Assembly: GCF_004362015.1 (NCBI RefSeq) | Contig: NZ_SNWW01000005.1 | Coordinates: forward strand, 186,001-250,000 | DNA length: 64,000 nucleotides | DNA from: Flavobacterium chryseum | Lineage (GTDB): Bacteria > Bacteroidota > Bacteroidia > Flavobacteriales > Flavobacteriaceae | Direction of reading: 5' to 3' | In this document: positions 27,973-37,191 of the stretch, one piece after another | Position numbering within the stretch: the stretch's first letter is position 1 | Layout of the letters: every line of letters starts with the position of its first letter | Notes under the pieces: model-generated | Databases searched by the model: none | What the model saw: only the letters and a program-made list of their open reading frames with translations | Told to the model about the DNA's origin: nothing | Translations under genes and position numbers: made by a program

Positions 27973-28929
27973 ATGAAAAAAGTTCTTTTATCCGCATTTG
28001 CAGCTTTAGTGCTGTTTGCATGTCAAAATGACCAAACAGATTCAGCATCGGCTGATGCAAGTGTAAATGCAATTGCCCGCAGAGGTTGCGCCTCTCAAGA
28101 AGTTTTAGAAGCTCAACTAAAAGCTGATCCTATGTTAGCGATCAGAATGAACCAAATTGAGGCCTTTACACAAAATGCTTTATTAACCCACAAACTTGTA
28201 AACGGCAAAGTTCAAATTCCGGTTGTAGTTAATGTTCTTTACAGAACGACTGCACAAAACATTTCTAATGCTCAAATTCAATCTCAGATTGATGTTTTAA
28301 ACAAAGATTTTAATGCATTAAATTCTGATTATAACAGCGTTCCTGCGTTATTTGCTGGTGTAAAAGCCAATGTAGGAATTTCTTTTGTACTAGATCAGGT
28401 TATTAGAAAATCGACTACAAAAACATCTTGGGGAACTAATGACGCAATGAAAAAAGTTGCTCAGGGTGGTTTAGCGCCAACTTCTCCAACTACAAAACTT
28501 AACTTATGGTCTTGCGCTATTGGCGGTGGAATCTTAGGTTATGCTCAATTTCCAGGAGGAGCTTCTGCAACTGACGGAGTTGTAATCGATTCAAGATATT
28601 TCGGTTTATCTGGTGCTGCAAATGCTCCCTTTAATTTAGGAAGAACTGGTACTCACGAAGTGGGTCACTGGATGAATTTACGTCACATTTGGGGAGATGC
28701 AACTTGCGGAAGCGATTTAGTATCTGATACTCCAACTCACAATGAAGAAAATTATGGTGTACCAGCTTACCCTCATTACAGTACTTGTTCAGGAACTCCT
28801 GTCGAAATGACAATGAACTACATGGATTATACTGATGATAATGCAATGTATATGTTCTCTAACGGACAAAAAAGCAGAATGGCAGCGATTTTCCTTTCTG
28901 GAGGAGCAAGAGCTGCTTTTGGAATCTAA
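27973..28929 (+). CDS. M43 (pappalysin-like) zinc metalloprotease lipoprotein
   Basis: A 318-residue metzincin. The lipobox LFAC gives a lipid anchor at Cys17. The extended zinc site is HEVGHWMNLRH, with ligands H228, H232 and H238, and catalytic E229. The Met-turn lies in MTMNYMDY (279-286). Cysteines at 245, 272 and others are placed as in related secreted M43 proteases. It is monocistronic, with a strong terminator after it, and lacks the type IX sorting domain often fused to these proteases. Substrate unknown. Confidence 0.92.
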   Translation: MKKVLLSAFAALVLFACQNDQTDSASADASVNAIARRGCASQEVLEAQLKADPMLAIRMNQIEAFTQNALLTHKLVNGKVQIPVVVNVLYRTTAQNISNAQIQSQIDVLNKDFNALNSDYNSVPALFAGVKANVGISFVLDQVIRKSTTKTSWGTNDAMKKVAQGGLAPTSPTTKLNLWSCAIGGGILGYAQFPGGASATDGVVIDSRYFGLSGAANAPFNLGRTGTHEVGHWMNLRHIWGDATCGSDLVSDTPTHNEENYGVPAYPHYSTCSGTPVEMTMNYMDYTDDNAMYMFSNGQKSRMAAIFLSGGARAAFGI

Positions 28930-28951
28930 AACCACTTAATTCCATAAATAT

Positions 28952-28984
28952 AAAAGCGAGATAGATTCTATCTCGCTTTTTTTT
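28952..28984 (+). terminator. Terminator after the M43 protease
   Basis: A 12-bp stem (28952-28963 with 28969-28980) with a 5-base loop and an 8-base T run, 22 bases after the protease stop. Confidence 0.92.
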
Positions 28985-29039
28985 GTTTAGACACTAATTT
29001 CAAAAGCTTTTTCCTATATTTATAATCTAAAATAAAATC

Positions 29040-30131
29040 ATGCTTACATCAAAAATTATATCTAACGGAATATTAAGGGCTCTAGCAACAATATTAATAA
29101 TTGCTATCATTTTGTATTTTTTATATGAAATACAAACCGTAATTGTTTATTTGTGTATCTCTCTGTTGTTATGCCTATTAGCAAATCCGTTGGTACAGTT
29201 TTTAAAGAATAAATTAAAGTTTAGTAATTCACTGGCGGCTGCAACGACCATAATTATTTTCATTTTAATGATGGTTGGTTTTATATTCTTGTTTGTTCCG
29301 CTAATTATTTCGCAGGCAAACAATTTGTCTCTGTTAGATACCAACAAGCTTCAACTCCAGTTTATGGAAACAGAAAGAAGTATAGAAGCGTATTTTAATA
29401 TTCAGCATGTTGATTTGAATAAAATGCTCAAAGATTCAAAAGTAACTTCGATGCTTGATTTTAGTTATTTTACCGGTTTTATAAACTCTATATTAGGCTT
29501 TGTGGCTGATATGGGAATGGGATTGGTTTCGGTATTTTTTATTACATTTTTCCTTGTGAAGGATCAGGATGCTTTTAAAGCTACAGCCAGAAAAATTTTA
29601 CCGGATAACAATGAAGATAAAATCATAAACTCAGTTACTAAAATAAATCACTTTTTAACGCGCTATTTTATTGGCTTACTGCTGCAATTAACAGTTGTAT
29701 TTATTTTATACCTAATCGTTTTAATGATTTTTGGAAATCAAAATGCTTTTGTTATCGCTTTTTTATGTGCCATTTTAAATATCATTCCTTATATAGGACC
29801 CATTATAGGAACTATTTTAGCCGGTATTTTAACAATGATCAGTATGATTGGAAGCGATTTTCAATCGGAGATTCTACCTAGAACTATTTACGTAATTATT
29901 GGTTTCTTAATTGTTCAGGCTATTGATAATAATATCAGCCAGCCTATAATTTCATCAAAAAGTGTAAATTCGCATCCGTTAGAAATATTTCTGATTACTT
30001 TAATTAGCGGAATTACCTTTGGAATTGTTGGAATGATTATCGCAATTCCGGTTTTTACGATGGTGAAAGTAATTTTAAAGGAATTTTTTCCTGAACACAA
30101 AATTGTCTCCGTATTAACCGAAAGAATTTAG
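29040..30131 (+). CDS. AI-2E (UPF0118/PerM-like) family membrane permease
   Basis: A 363-residue protein with 7-8 hydrophobic helices in the order of the AI-2E transporter family: three helices in residues 1-90, a soluble insert at about 95-150, then the paired C-terminal helices with IPYIGPIIGTILAGIL. Members export quite different solutes (AI-2 in E. coli TqsA, Na+/H+ exchange in others), so no substrate is claimed. The next gene starts 2 bases after its stop. Confidence 0.9.
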   Translation: MLTSKIISNGILRALATILIIAIILYFLYEIQTVIVYLCISLLLCLLANPLVQFLKNKLKFSNSLAAATTIIIFILMMVGFIFLFVPLIISQANNLSLLDTNKLQLQFMETERSIEAYFNIQHVDLNKMLKDSKVTSMLDFSYFTGFINSILGFVADMGMGLVSVFFITFFLVKDQDAFKATARKILPDNNEDKIINSVTKINHFLTRYFIGLLLQLTVVFILYLIVLMIFGNQNAFVIAFLCAILNIIPYIGPIIGTILAGILTMISMIGSDFQSEILPRTIYVIIGFLIVQAIDNNISQPIISSKSVNSHPLEIFLITLISGITFGIVGMIIAIPVFTMVKVILKEFFPEHKIVSVLTERI

Positions 30132-30133
30132 CA

Positions 30134-31318
30134 TTGAATACTTCTATTTTAAACAAAAGCATTCAGGATTTTATAACTAAAAATAGCGGTGTCTCCATTA
30201 CAACATTAGCACTTCAGAAAAACCCTTTTCCTGAATTAGAATGGGTTTCAATTTTAAATCAGATTGAAGCAAAATCAAAGGCAAAAGACAAATTACCAAC
30301 TTGGTTTTCAACCGAAAACATCATTTATCCCAGCAAAATTTCTGTCGAACAAACCTCATCCGAAAAAACAGCTTCTTATAAAGCATCTTTAATTTCGGGA
30401 AAAACTTTAATTGATCTTACCGGAGGTTTTGGCGTTGATGATTATTATTTTTCTAAGAAATTTAAAGTCGTTGCACATTGTGAAATAAACGAAGATTTAT
30501 CTGCCATTGTAAAACATAATTTTAAACAATTAGATGTGAAAAATTGTTTTTGTTATGCAGATGACTCAGCCAATATCTTAAACGAAGCAGAATCAGGTTT
30601 TAAATGGGATTGGATTTACATTGATCCTTCGCGCAGAAATGATGCAAAAGGCAAAGTTTTCATGCTTAAAGATTGTTTGCCAAATGTGCCGGAATCGTTA
30701 GATTTTTATTTCGAAAAAGCGGATTCTATTTTAATTAAAACAGCGCCTTTATTGGATATTTCAGCTGGTTTATCAGAATTAAAATTCGTAAAAAACATTC
30801 ATATTATTGCGCTGGAAAACGAAGTAAAAGAATTGCTTTTTGAAATTCACAATCAATATCGTGGAGAAATAACGATAAAAACAGCTAATATTTTAAAAGA
30901 TAAAATTGAGACTTTTGAATTTGTTTTAGGCGAAGCAGATTACCCATCGTATCATTTACCTCAAAAATATCTTTATGAACCCAATTCTGCAATTATGAAA
31001 TCGGGCGGTTTTGATGAAGTTAGTACTTCTTTCAATATAAATAAACTGCACAAACATTCTCATTTATATACTTCTGACGATTTAATTGACTTTCCGGGAA
31101 GAACTTTTGAAATTGAAAAATTGCTTTCGTATGGTAAAAATGATATGAAAACAGCGCTTTTAAATCAGCAGGCAAATGTCACAACTCGAAATTTTCCGGA
31201 CACGGTAGAAAACATCCGAAAAAAGTGGAAAATAAAAAATGGCGGAAATGTTTATTGTTTTTTTACAACAGATAAAAATGATAACAAAATAGTTTTAATT
31301 TGCAGAAAAATTACTTAA
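30134..31318 (+). CDS. Class I SAM methyltransferase with THUMP-like domain (PG_1098 type)
   Basis: A 394-residue protein. A ferredoxin-like N-terminal part is followed by a Rossmann methyltransferase with AdoMet loop DLTGGFG (94-100) and a DPSRR motif (164-168) at the place of the catalytic (D/N)PPY. The C-terminal THUMP-like domain includes the PNSAIMKSGGF segment. Relatives are thought to act on RNA; substrate unknown. The start is TTG 30134, immediately after the permease stop. Confidence 0.85.
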   Translation: MNTSILNKSIQDFITKNSGVSITTLALQKNPFPELEWVSILNQIEAKSKAKDKLPTWFSTENIIYPSKISVEQTSSEKTASYKASLISGKTLIDLTGGFGVDDYYFSKKFKVVAHCEINEDLSAIVKHNFKQLDVKNCFCYADDSANILNEAESGFKWDWIYIDPSRRNDAKGKVFMLKDCLPNVPESLDFYFEKADSILIKTAPLLDISAGLSELKFVKNIHIIALENEVKELLFEIHNQYRGEITIKTANILKDKIETFEFVLGEADYPSYHLPQKYLYEPNSAIMKSGGFDEVSTSFNINKLHKHSHLYTSDDLIDFPGRTFEIEKLLSYGKNDMKTALLNQQANVTTRNFPDTVENIRKKWKIKNGGNVYCFFTTDKNDNKIVLICRKIT

Positions 31319-31320
31319 AA

Positions 31321-31884
31321 ATGAAACAACTAATTACTTTAACTTTTTTCTTATTAACTCTTACTGCTTTTGCCCAAAAACCTTGTGAATATAGTGCTAA
31401 TGTAACCGATTCTATTGGTACTTATAAAGTAACAAATGAATATCTGATTAGCGAGAAAAACTTTGGTGCAACATTTAATTATGTATTCTTTTCTTTAGCA
31501 CAAACAGATGGTTTGCCAACGCTAAACTTACAATTGATTCAAAAGAGCAACTCCTTTATAAAAGCCAATTGTTTTGACAAAAATTCAAAAGTATTTTTAC
31601 AATTAGAAAACGGAAAAATCGTATCGTTAATACATATTGATCAGGAAAGCTGCGGAACTCTTATTCGTGACAAAGGTTTTGACAATAGAGTAAACACGGG
31701 AATTTTTATGTTTATGAAAGATAATTTTGAAGAATTGAAAAAATCTCCGGTTTCGATTATGAGAATTAAATATCTGACTGATACAGAAGATTATATTGTA
31801 AGAAGTGAGTTAACATCTGAAATGAACCAGAAAGTGTATCATCCGAATACTTATTTTATGGAAAATATAAGATGTGTTGAATAA
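31321..31884 (+). CDS. Secreted hypothetical protein
   Basis: A 187-residue protein with a standard signal peptide (MKQLITLTFFLLTLTAFAQ) and a mature domain with three well-spaced Cys residues (in KPCEYSANV, KANCFDK and ESCGTL) plus a terminal one. I do not recognise the family. ATG 31321 starts 2 bases after the methyltransferase stop; a TTG at 31300 would overlap that gene. Its TAA abuts the stop codon of the convergent dipeptidase. Confidence 0.75.
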   Translation: MKQLITLTFFLLTLTAFAQKPCEYSANVTDSIGTYKVTNEYLISEKNFGATFNYVFFSLAQTDGLPTLNLQLIQKSNSFIKANCFDKNSKVFLQLENGKIVSLIHIDQESCGTLIRDKGFDNRVNTGIFMFMKDNFEELKKSPVSIMRIKYLTDTEDYIVRSELTSEMNQKVYHPNTYFMENIRCVE

Positions 31885-32538
31885 CTAATCGCAATTCCAT
31901 TTTTGATTCGAGACTTTATCTTTTAAAGCTGTTTTTAAATTATAATGCCACCATTCTGAATCGAATGAATTGAAACCATTTTTAATCATAACTTTTTTAA
32001 GAAACTTTCTGTTTGATAAAACTTCATTTGAAAGTTTAGTATAATTATGCCCCGCCTGAATTCCGAAGAAATCAAAAGGAGTTCCCATATCTACTTCTTT
32101 TCCATTTGTATCAACTATAGAAATATCAACGGCTCCTCCTCTATTATGGATGGAGCCTTTTTTTGGATCTGCTACATATACGGGATTCGGTACAATTTCG
32201 AACATTTTTTTCTGAATAGATACAGGTCTGTAGCAATCGTACAATTTTATTTTATAGCCTTTTTTTATAAAATCTTTATTTGCGGTAACTAACGCTTTTA
32301 CTGTTTTTAAACGCAAAAGACATTCGGCACAATCATACACTTTTGCCTTCAAAAAATTATCTTCGGTTGCATATTTCATATCGTAGATAAAATCGTTACT
32401 ATAGTCTTTTAAATTAACAAAAGTCGTATCAGCACTATCGTGTTTTACGGGACTAGAATAAGATTCATTTTGAGCATTTGCAGCTACTATCAGAAAAAGA
32501 AATACAACTGAAAATAATGTTTTTTTGAAATGTAACAT
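31885..32538 (-). CDS. VanX/DdpX-like D-alanyl-D-alanine dipeptidase (M15D)
   Basis: A 217-residue periplasmic zinc dipeptidase with signal peptide (cleavage near ANAQ). VanX residues are conserved: R104 in DCYRPVS, zinc ligands H131 and D138 in SIHNRGGAVD, catalytic E195 and zinc ligand H198 in SEWWH. It hydrolyses D-Ala-D-Ala. No vanA or vanH type genes are near, so a peptidoglycan-recycling role is likelier than glycopeptide resistance. CxxC at 70-73 is an unexplained detail. Confidence 0.92.
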   Translation of the reverse strand: MLHFKKTLFSVVFLFLIVAANAQNESYSSPVKHDSADTTFVNLKDYSNDFIYDMKYATEDNFLKAKVYDCAECLLRLKTVKALVTANKDFIKKGYKIKLYDCYRPVSIQKKMFEIVPNPVYVADPKKGSIHNRGGAVDISIVDTNGKEVDMGTPFDFFGIQAGHNYTKLSNEVLSNRKFLKKVMIKNGFNSFDSEWWHYNLKTALKDKVSNQKWNCD

Positions 32539-32644
32539 AAAGTTATAATTGATATCTATTATAAATAAAAGTAAATATAGAGATAATATTTAAGCACCTC
32601 AACTTAAAAAGCCTTAGAGTTATTTATTTTAAAAATTACAAAAT

Positions 32645-33466
32645 TTAAAAAATTCCCATATTTTCAGGTTTGATTGTAAATCCTAAACGCACCATGCTTT
32701 TATGTTCCTGGTAGTCTATTAAACTTTCTGTATAGCCTACAAACCATTGAAGTGTAAGGTAATAGTTTTCGCTTTTGTATGGCCTCCAGTTTACCTGAGT
32801 CTGCAAAGATCCGTATCTGATCAGGCCACTTCCTTTTCTGAAAAGAATATCTGCACTCCATCTTCCCGGTTGTATTTGATAGGTTGCACTTGCTTCGCCA
32901 TAACCCACATATTTAGTGAGTTCAGGATTATCTTCTTTATCAACAAGCGGAATCCATCCTCTTAACCCGACAATCCATCGAGGAGAAATTTGCGACTTTA
33001 ATGAAAAAGCCAGCATGTTCCAGGTTCTTGAATAAATAGAATCCCTGCCGTTTGATTCGTGTTCTAACGAAATTGTTCCATACGTTAATCTGTTGCCCTT
33101 TAAATAAAACGGACGGACGACGGCAACGCCGGGATTAAAATTGATTTCTGCAAATGGTTTTGAGTTGGCGTATATATCCCAAAAAGATTTTTGAGTGTAC
33201 ATTAAATAAGGATAAAAACCACCCCACAAAGGTTTTGAGTTTAGTCGAAGTTTAAAACTTACCTGGTATTTTACATCGGCAGTATTTCGAGTGATATCAG
33301 TATTTACAGGTACACCGGTTAAAAAATAATTGTCTTTATGAACAGAAAAACTAGGTTCTTTCAATAGTGAATCTGCTGCGCGGTAATTCTTTTTTTCTTC
33401 GACAATTTGTGAGTTTGATGTGATTGAAAATAAAATCAAGCAAATCGAGAGGTATTTTAGGTACAT
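32645..33466 (-). CDS. pldA: Outer-membrane phospholipase A (OMPLA)
   Basis: A 273-residue barrel protein with a signal peptide. The active site EHESNG...SRTWN places His136, Ser138 and Asn150 with exactly the spacing of the E. coli OMPLA triad (H142, S144, N156). YTQKSFWDIYANSKPFAEIN is also characteristic. OMPLA hydrolyses phospholipids misplaced in the outer leaflet, fitting the other outer-membrane maintenance genes here. It appears monocistronic. Confidence 0.92.
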   Translation of the reverse strand: MYLKYLSICLILFSITSNSQIVEEKKNYRAADSLLKEPSFSVHKDNYFLTGVPVNTDITRNTADVKYQVSFKLRLNSKPLWGGFYPYLMYTQKSFWDIYANSKPFAEINFNPGVAVVRPFYLKGNRLTYGTISLEHESNGRDSIYSRTWNMLAFSLKSQISPRWIVGLRGWIPLVDKEDNPELTKYVGYGEASATYQIQPGRWSADILFRKGSGLIRYGSLQTQVNWRPYKSENYYLTLQWFVGYTESLIDYQEHKSMVRLGFTIKPENMGIF

Positions 33467-33619
33467 TCTAATGGATTAAATTGGGGATATTCTTAGTTTC
33501 TTAATTTTAAAAATAAATGTACTTAATCCTAATAAATCTTATTAACTCAATAAAAATAAGAGTTAACGCAATAACATAATCGTTTAATCATCAATATAAT
33601 AATGCATTATTCTAAATAC

Positions 33620-33653
33620 AAAAAGCCCTCAAAATCAATGATTTGAAGGCTTT
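33620..33653 (-). terminator. Terminator after the fusion synthase
   Basis: A stem of AAAAGCC with an inner TCAAA/TTTGA segment (33620-33653), with T-rich ends on both strands. It lies about 26 bases past the stop at 33679. Confidence 0.8.
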
Positions 33654-33678
33654 TGAAATTTAATGAGAAACTGAAAAA

Positions 33679-35949
33679 TTAATCTTTTTGCAATGCAAAC
33701 CAACCAAATGCCCGTAATCTCATTTTATAAAATGAATCCGGCAATATGCCATCTAGTTTTTTCCATGCTGTTTCCACCAGCTCTTCTGCTTCTTGTCGAC
33801 AGGCGTCAAGTGCTCCGCAATCTTGTAGCAATTTGATTACAGAGCCTATTACAGCCGGATCCTTTGGCATTGTTTGAATTGTATTCCACACATATTCCCG
33901 TTGCTCTAACGGCAATAAGCTCATCGCTTTTGCAACAGGCATTGTTATTTTTCCTTCTGCAATATCTTCTCCTTTATCTTTAAGGTTATTTTCATAGCCC
34001 TGTAAATTCAATACATCGTCTACAATTTGATAACCAAGTCCAATGGCTTCAAAAAAGTTGGCAAGTGCATCAATTTCTTCTGGTCGTCCGCCTCCTACTA
34101 TTCCACCTATTTTAGCTAATGTACAAGCAGGTGCAGCTGTTTTTAAACGATGTATAGTATAAATCCTTTTTTCAAGATTTAAACTTTTTCCAGTGTTTAC
34201 AGCATCTGGCATGAGTGAATGAAGCCCACTTATATCCAAACCTTGACCGGCATGTGCCGCTCGCATCATTTCAAAATAAAGTTCATAAATTTTTAATCGG
34301 ATATCATCTGAAATTTGAGGATTTTTTATGACCAAATCTCCAATAAAATAACATGTATTTCCTGCATTGATAGCAAGAGGTGTTCCATAAAGATGATGCA
34401 GGGCTTTACCTCCTCTTCGTGTATCAGAACTATCCTGCACATCATCTACAATTAATGAACCTGAATGAATAAGTTCCGGCATTGCCAAAATATCAATAAA
34501 AGGTTGTGAGTTTCCGCCAACCACATCTATACAGGCCAGTAATACATAAGATCGCCATGCTTTTTTACTTCGATCAACAATTTCTCTAATGGGCTTAATA
34601 ACAGAATTAACATACTGTTCTTTATCTGTATTACTAAAAAAATCAACGCCCACCGGACTATTAATCAGCTTATAAAACTCATCATCTGTAGGTGTTAAAG
34701 GCAATAAAGATTCTACCGCTCTTTGTGTACACTTGCCAACACTTTTTAAGAAGCTTTCAATACTTTCCTTAGTATTAAATCCGGTTCTTTCTATATATCC
34801 AAGCCCAGTAACTTGTACTCCTGCAAAATTACCTGTAGCATTAATAGCGCCCTCCCAAAATGCAGGCATTGATAGCGTAGTAATAAACTCCTGTTCAGGA
34901 AAGTCAGCTGTAACAGAAAGCGATATATGAAGATTGGGTATTTCTAGTTTCCAGGAAACAGGATAGGATACAAAGGTTTTGGCACTTGTCCAATAATCTT
35001 CTGGAGAAAATAAGTAATTTTCGACATTGATTCTTTTACCATCCTTATCAATTACAACTGCAGTTCCACCAGCATATTCACCATTTTTTGTGTTATCAAA
35101 GAGGTCATATATAGAAATTTGAAATTCATTGTCAAGTTGCAGCGATATCCAGTTCCATGCCATATCATGTTTAAATTCACGTTTTGTAGCTTCATCTTCC
35201 GGCTTGCTAAATTCATGATCATACCACCCATTCCCTTCGACTTCGAAGACATTGTCTCCAATACGAATATCACCGACCACTTTGCATTTTGGAATAAAGT
35301 AATAAAACATATCTTCTTTCCTGATACCAGATATCGATCCATCATTACCATGTCTTATTGGTTCTATTAATGGAATAAACTCCAGATGACATTCTACTCC
35401 AGCCATTGAGTTGTTGAGTAATAAATGATAATTACGTTGCGCATCTTTTTTAAAAAGATTTTCATCGTATTCAAGTGAAAGATTTTCTAACCCTATAGTA
35501 GCCGGTTGTTTTAAAAGCCTGTCAGGCAGTGGCACATTTCCTTTTTCGTATACTTCTTTTAGCGCCCTGTAAAATGGTTTATTAACTTTTTCATCTTTCT
35601 TATTCAGAATCTTAAGTGATTCTAAAGGCATAATTGGATCTACAAGTGAATCCATATAGTATTTTTTGTCAAACTTATCAGATAGAGACCAAATTACAGA
35701 ATGTGCGTATGTAAAATCTTCTGTGTCATCTTTGTCTAATGCCAGTCTAAAAAAGGAGGCAAACAAAGAAAATTGCCTACCGTCTTTAGAAGTTACATGA
35801 CAATTTTGATACCACCATTCAATTATAGATCCATCGTGTGGAAGATCATGAAGGTTCAAATCAATTGGTCCATCAGCAGGCCAGGTAGAAGGGTAATGAT
35901 CTAAAATAAAATTTGAGTTTGTTTGTTGTGACTTCATTTCATTTTTCAT
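33679..35949 (-). CDS. Fusion of CrtC/AttH lipocalin-like domain with prenyl diphosphate synthase
   Basis: A 756-residue single frame with no signal peptide. Residues ~20-390 form a CrtC/AttH double-lipocalin domain: EWWYQNCHVTSKDGRQF (44-60), GNGWYDHEFS (239-248), DMAWNWISLQL (262-272), PAFWEGAINATGNFAG (362-377), GLGYIERTGF (382-391). Residues ~440-756 form a trans-prenyl diphosphate synthase: ELIHSGSLIVDDVQDSSDTR with FARM DDVQD (502-506), and second aspartate-rich region DDVLN (644-648). In the latter the last Asp is Asn, as in fungal/animal GGPP synthases, and KGEDIAEGKITMP follows. The usual GKR substrate motif is replaced by KKAWR. CrtC-type domains hydrate carotenoids or fold as cyclases. 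I infer a bifunctional isoprenoid enzyme; product unknown. It has its own terminator and no terpenoid neighbours. Confidence 0.88.
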   Translation of the reverse strand: MKNEMKSQQTNSNFILDHYPSTWPADGPIDLNLHDLPHDGSIIEWWYQNCHVTSKDGRQFSLFASFFRLALDKDDTEDFTYAHSVIWSLSDKFDKKYYMDSLVDPIMPLESLKILNKKDEKVNKPFYRALKEVYEKGNVPLPDRLLKQPATIGLENLSLEYDENLFKKDAQRNYHLLLNNSMAGVECHLEFIPLIEPIRHGNDGSISGIRKEDMFYYFIPKCKVVGDIRIGDNVFEVEGNGWYDHEFSKPEDEATKREFKHDMAWNWISLQLDNEFQISIYDLFDNTKNGEYAGGTAVVIDKDGKRINVENYLFSPEDYWTSAKTFVSYPVSWKLEIPNLHISLSVTADFPEQEFITTLSMPAFWEGAINATGNFAGVQVTGLGYIERTGFNTKESIESFLKSVGKCTQRAVESLLPLTPTDDEFYKLINSPVGVDFFSNTDKEQYVNSVIKPIREIVDRSKKAWRSYVLLACIDVVGGNSQPFIDILAMPELIHSGSLIVDDVQDSSDTRRGGKALHHLYGTPLAINAGNTCYFIGDLVIKNPQISDDIRLKIYELYFEMMRAAHAGQGLDISGLHSLMPDAVNTGKSLNLEKRIYTIHRLKTAAPACTLAKIGGIVGGGRPEEIDALANFFEAIGLGYQIVDDVLNLQGYENNLKDKGEDIAEGKITMPVAKAMSLLPLEQREYVWNTIQTMPKDPAVIGSVIKLLQDCGALDACRQEAEELVETAWKKLDGILPDSFYKMRLRAFGWFALQKD

Positions 35950-36342
35950 ATTGCTATATATTAGTTATTAAAAAAATATATTTATCTCGCTTCGAAATCT
36001 TCTCGAGAGCGAAAAATAGTATTTGAAATTGAATGTATGCAGGGAACTGAACAGATGTAAAGGCTTAGATCTTTAATTAGAGGCTGTAAATAATTTCTGT
36101 TCTTAAATTATTATTTTGTAGGAATAAAATTAATATAATTAAATCACATGAACAACAGTATATTTACTGTATTTTACTGAATAACAATTATTTAACACAC
36201 GCAAAAACAAAAAATCCGCTCAATGAGCGGATTTAAACCTGATGTTAAAACAAGCTTTTTACCAGAATAAAATTAATTGAAAATATACAACTGATATAAA
36301 TTTCTATGCCAGATGTAGGTACAAATCAACTGTCAATTAACT
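35950..36342. other. Intergenic region upstream of the fusion synthase
   Basis: About 390 bases with no gene. They hold the DUF4249 terminator (36208-36234) and presumably the promoter of the fusion gene, although no TAnnTTTG box is recognisable on the minus strand. Confidence 0.6.
36208..36234 (-). terminator. Terminator of the ECF-FecR-TonB-DUF4249 locus
   Basis: A 10-bp stem AAATCCGCTC/GAGCGGATTT (36212-36221 with 36225-36234) with a 3-base loop. On the minus strand it is followed by TTTTTTG. It lies about 110 bases past the DUF4249 stop. Confidence 0.82.
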
Positions 36343-37191
36343 TTATTTCACTACATAAGAAACTTTATCTGCTTCACAAAGCCTGAAATAACCAAAGGCA
36401 TAATTATTAGAATCAGTTGTATTAACAATATTTCCTCTGATATTTCCGGGAGGAATAGAAAACGGATTTCCGTCGTATATCTCTAAAAGTAAATTCATAT
36501 AATTATAAAAGTTTTTAGAAATACCACGATTTGTAATATCTACAACGGTTCCGGGTTGTATTTTATCTTCATCAGAAAATCGATTATTTATTTCATTTCC
36601 ATTGTATAATTCATCTTTTGTGAGTTCGTATTCCGGAAAAATTAGAAAATCACTTTTATAATCTGTTAGATAAAAATTAACCTCATCGACAGGATCTTTA
36701 TAATAAAAAGTAAGTTCGATTACATCTTCTCCTCCAAAATCAGGAACAATTTCTTGCTCTACCCTGTCAATTGGTGTTACAGAAGTTAGTTTTTCAACCG
36801 CTGTAAAACTTTGTCCTTCGGCAGTTACAAAAAGTGTATAATCCATATCTATAACAGGAACAAAATTTGTACAAACGTAGGATCCTGGTTCTGTTTCAGT
36901 AAAAGTAAAAACATCGCCGTCACGGTTTTCAACTCTTACTTGTGCACCTGAAACTTTTGGTGTTGTGTTATTATAATAAGGAGCTGTTTTACTGATTTTT
37001 ATAGTTTGCTCGTTGCCGGTTGTTCCTTTTAGCCAAATAATTTCTGCGTCTACAACTATTTTTGTTTCACCATTCTTTAAATCAAGCGTTACTACATCTT
37101 CGCAGGATGAAAAGAACAGCACAAGAAGAAGACTTAATAAAGCTAATGCCTTATTTTTAAAATTATATTTTTCTAACTTTTGCATAATCAT
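36343..37191 (-). CDS. DUF4249 lipoprotein partner of the TonB receptor
   Basis: A 282-residue lipoprotein with lipobox FFSSC (Cys30), then EDVVTLDLKNGETKIVVDAEI, typical of DUF4249. These proteins are regularly encoded after a CarboxypepD_reg/STN TonB-dependent receptor in Bacteroidota, which is the case here. The first ATG overlaps the receptor stop as TAATG, suggesting translational coupling; a second ATG two codons on is an alternative. It probably contributes to surface ligand capture, but no ligand is known. Confidence 0.88.
   Translation of the reverse strand: MIMQKLEKYNFKNKALALLSLLLVLFFSSCEDVVTLDLKNGETKIVVDAEIIWLKGTTGNEQTIKISKTAPYYNNTTPKVSGAQVRVENRDGDVFTFTETEPGSYVCTNFVPVIDMDYTLFVTAEGQSFTAVEKLTSVTPIDRVEQEIVPDFGGEDVIELTFYYKDPVDEVNFYLTDYKSDFLIFPEYELTKDELYNGNEINNRFSDEDKIQPGTVVDITNRGISKNFYNYMNLLLEIYDGNPFSIPPGNIRGNIVNTTDSNNYAFGYFRLCEADKVSYVVK

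Noticed and set aside
29040..30131. Autoinducer-2 exporter as a specific function
   Set aside because: The family name comes from one member; others transport different ions, and no quorum-sensing genes are nearby.
31885..32538. Vancomycin resistance gene
   Set aside because: No vanA/vanH/vanRS neighbours and the protein is exported, so resistance is not supported.
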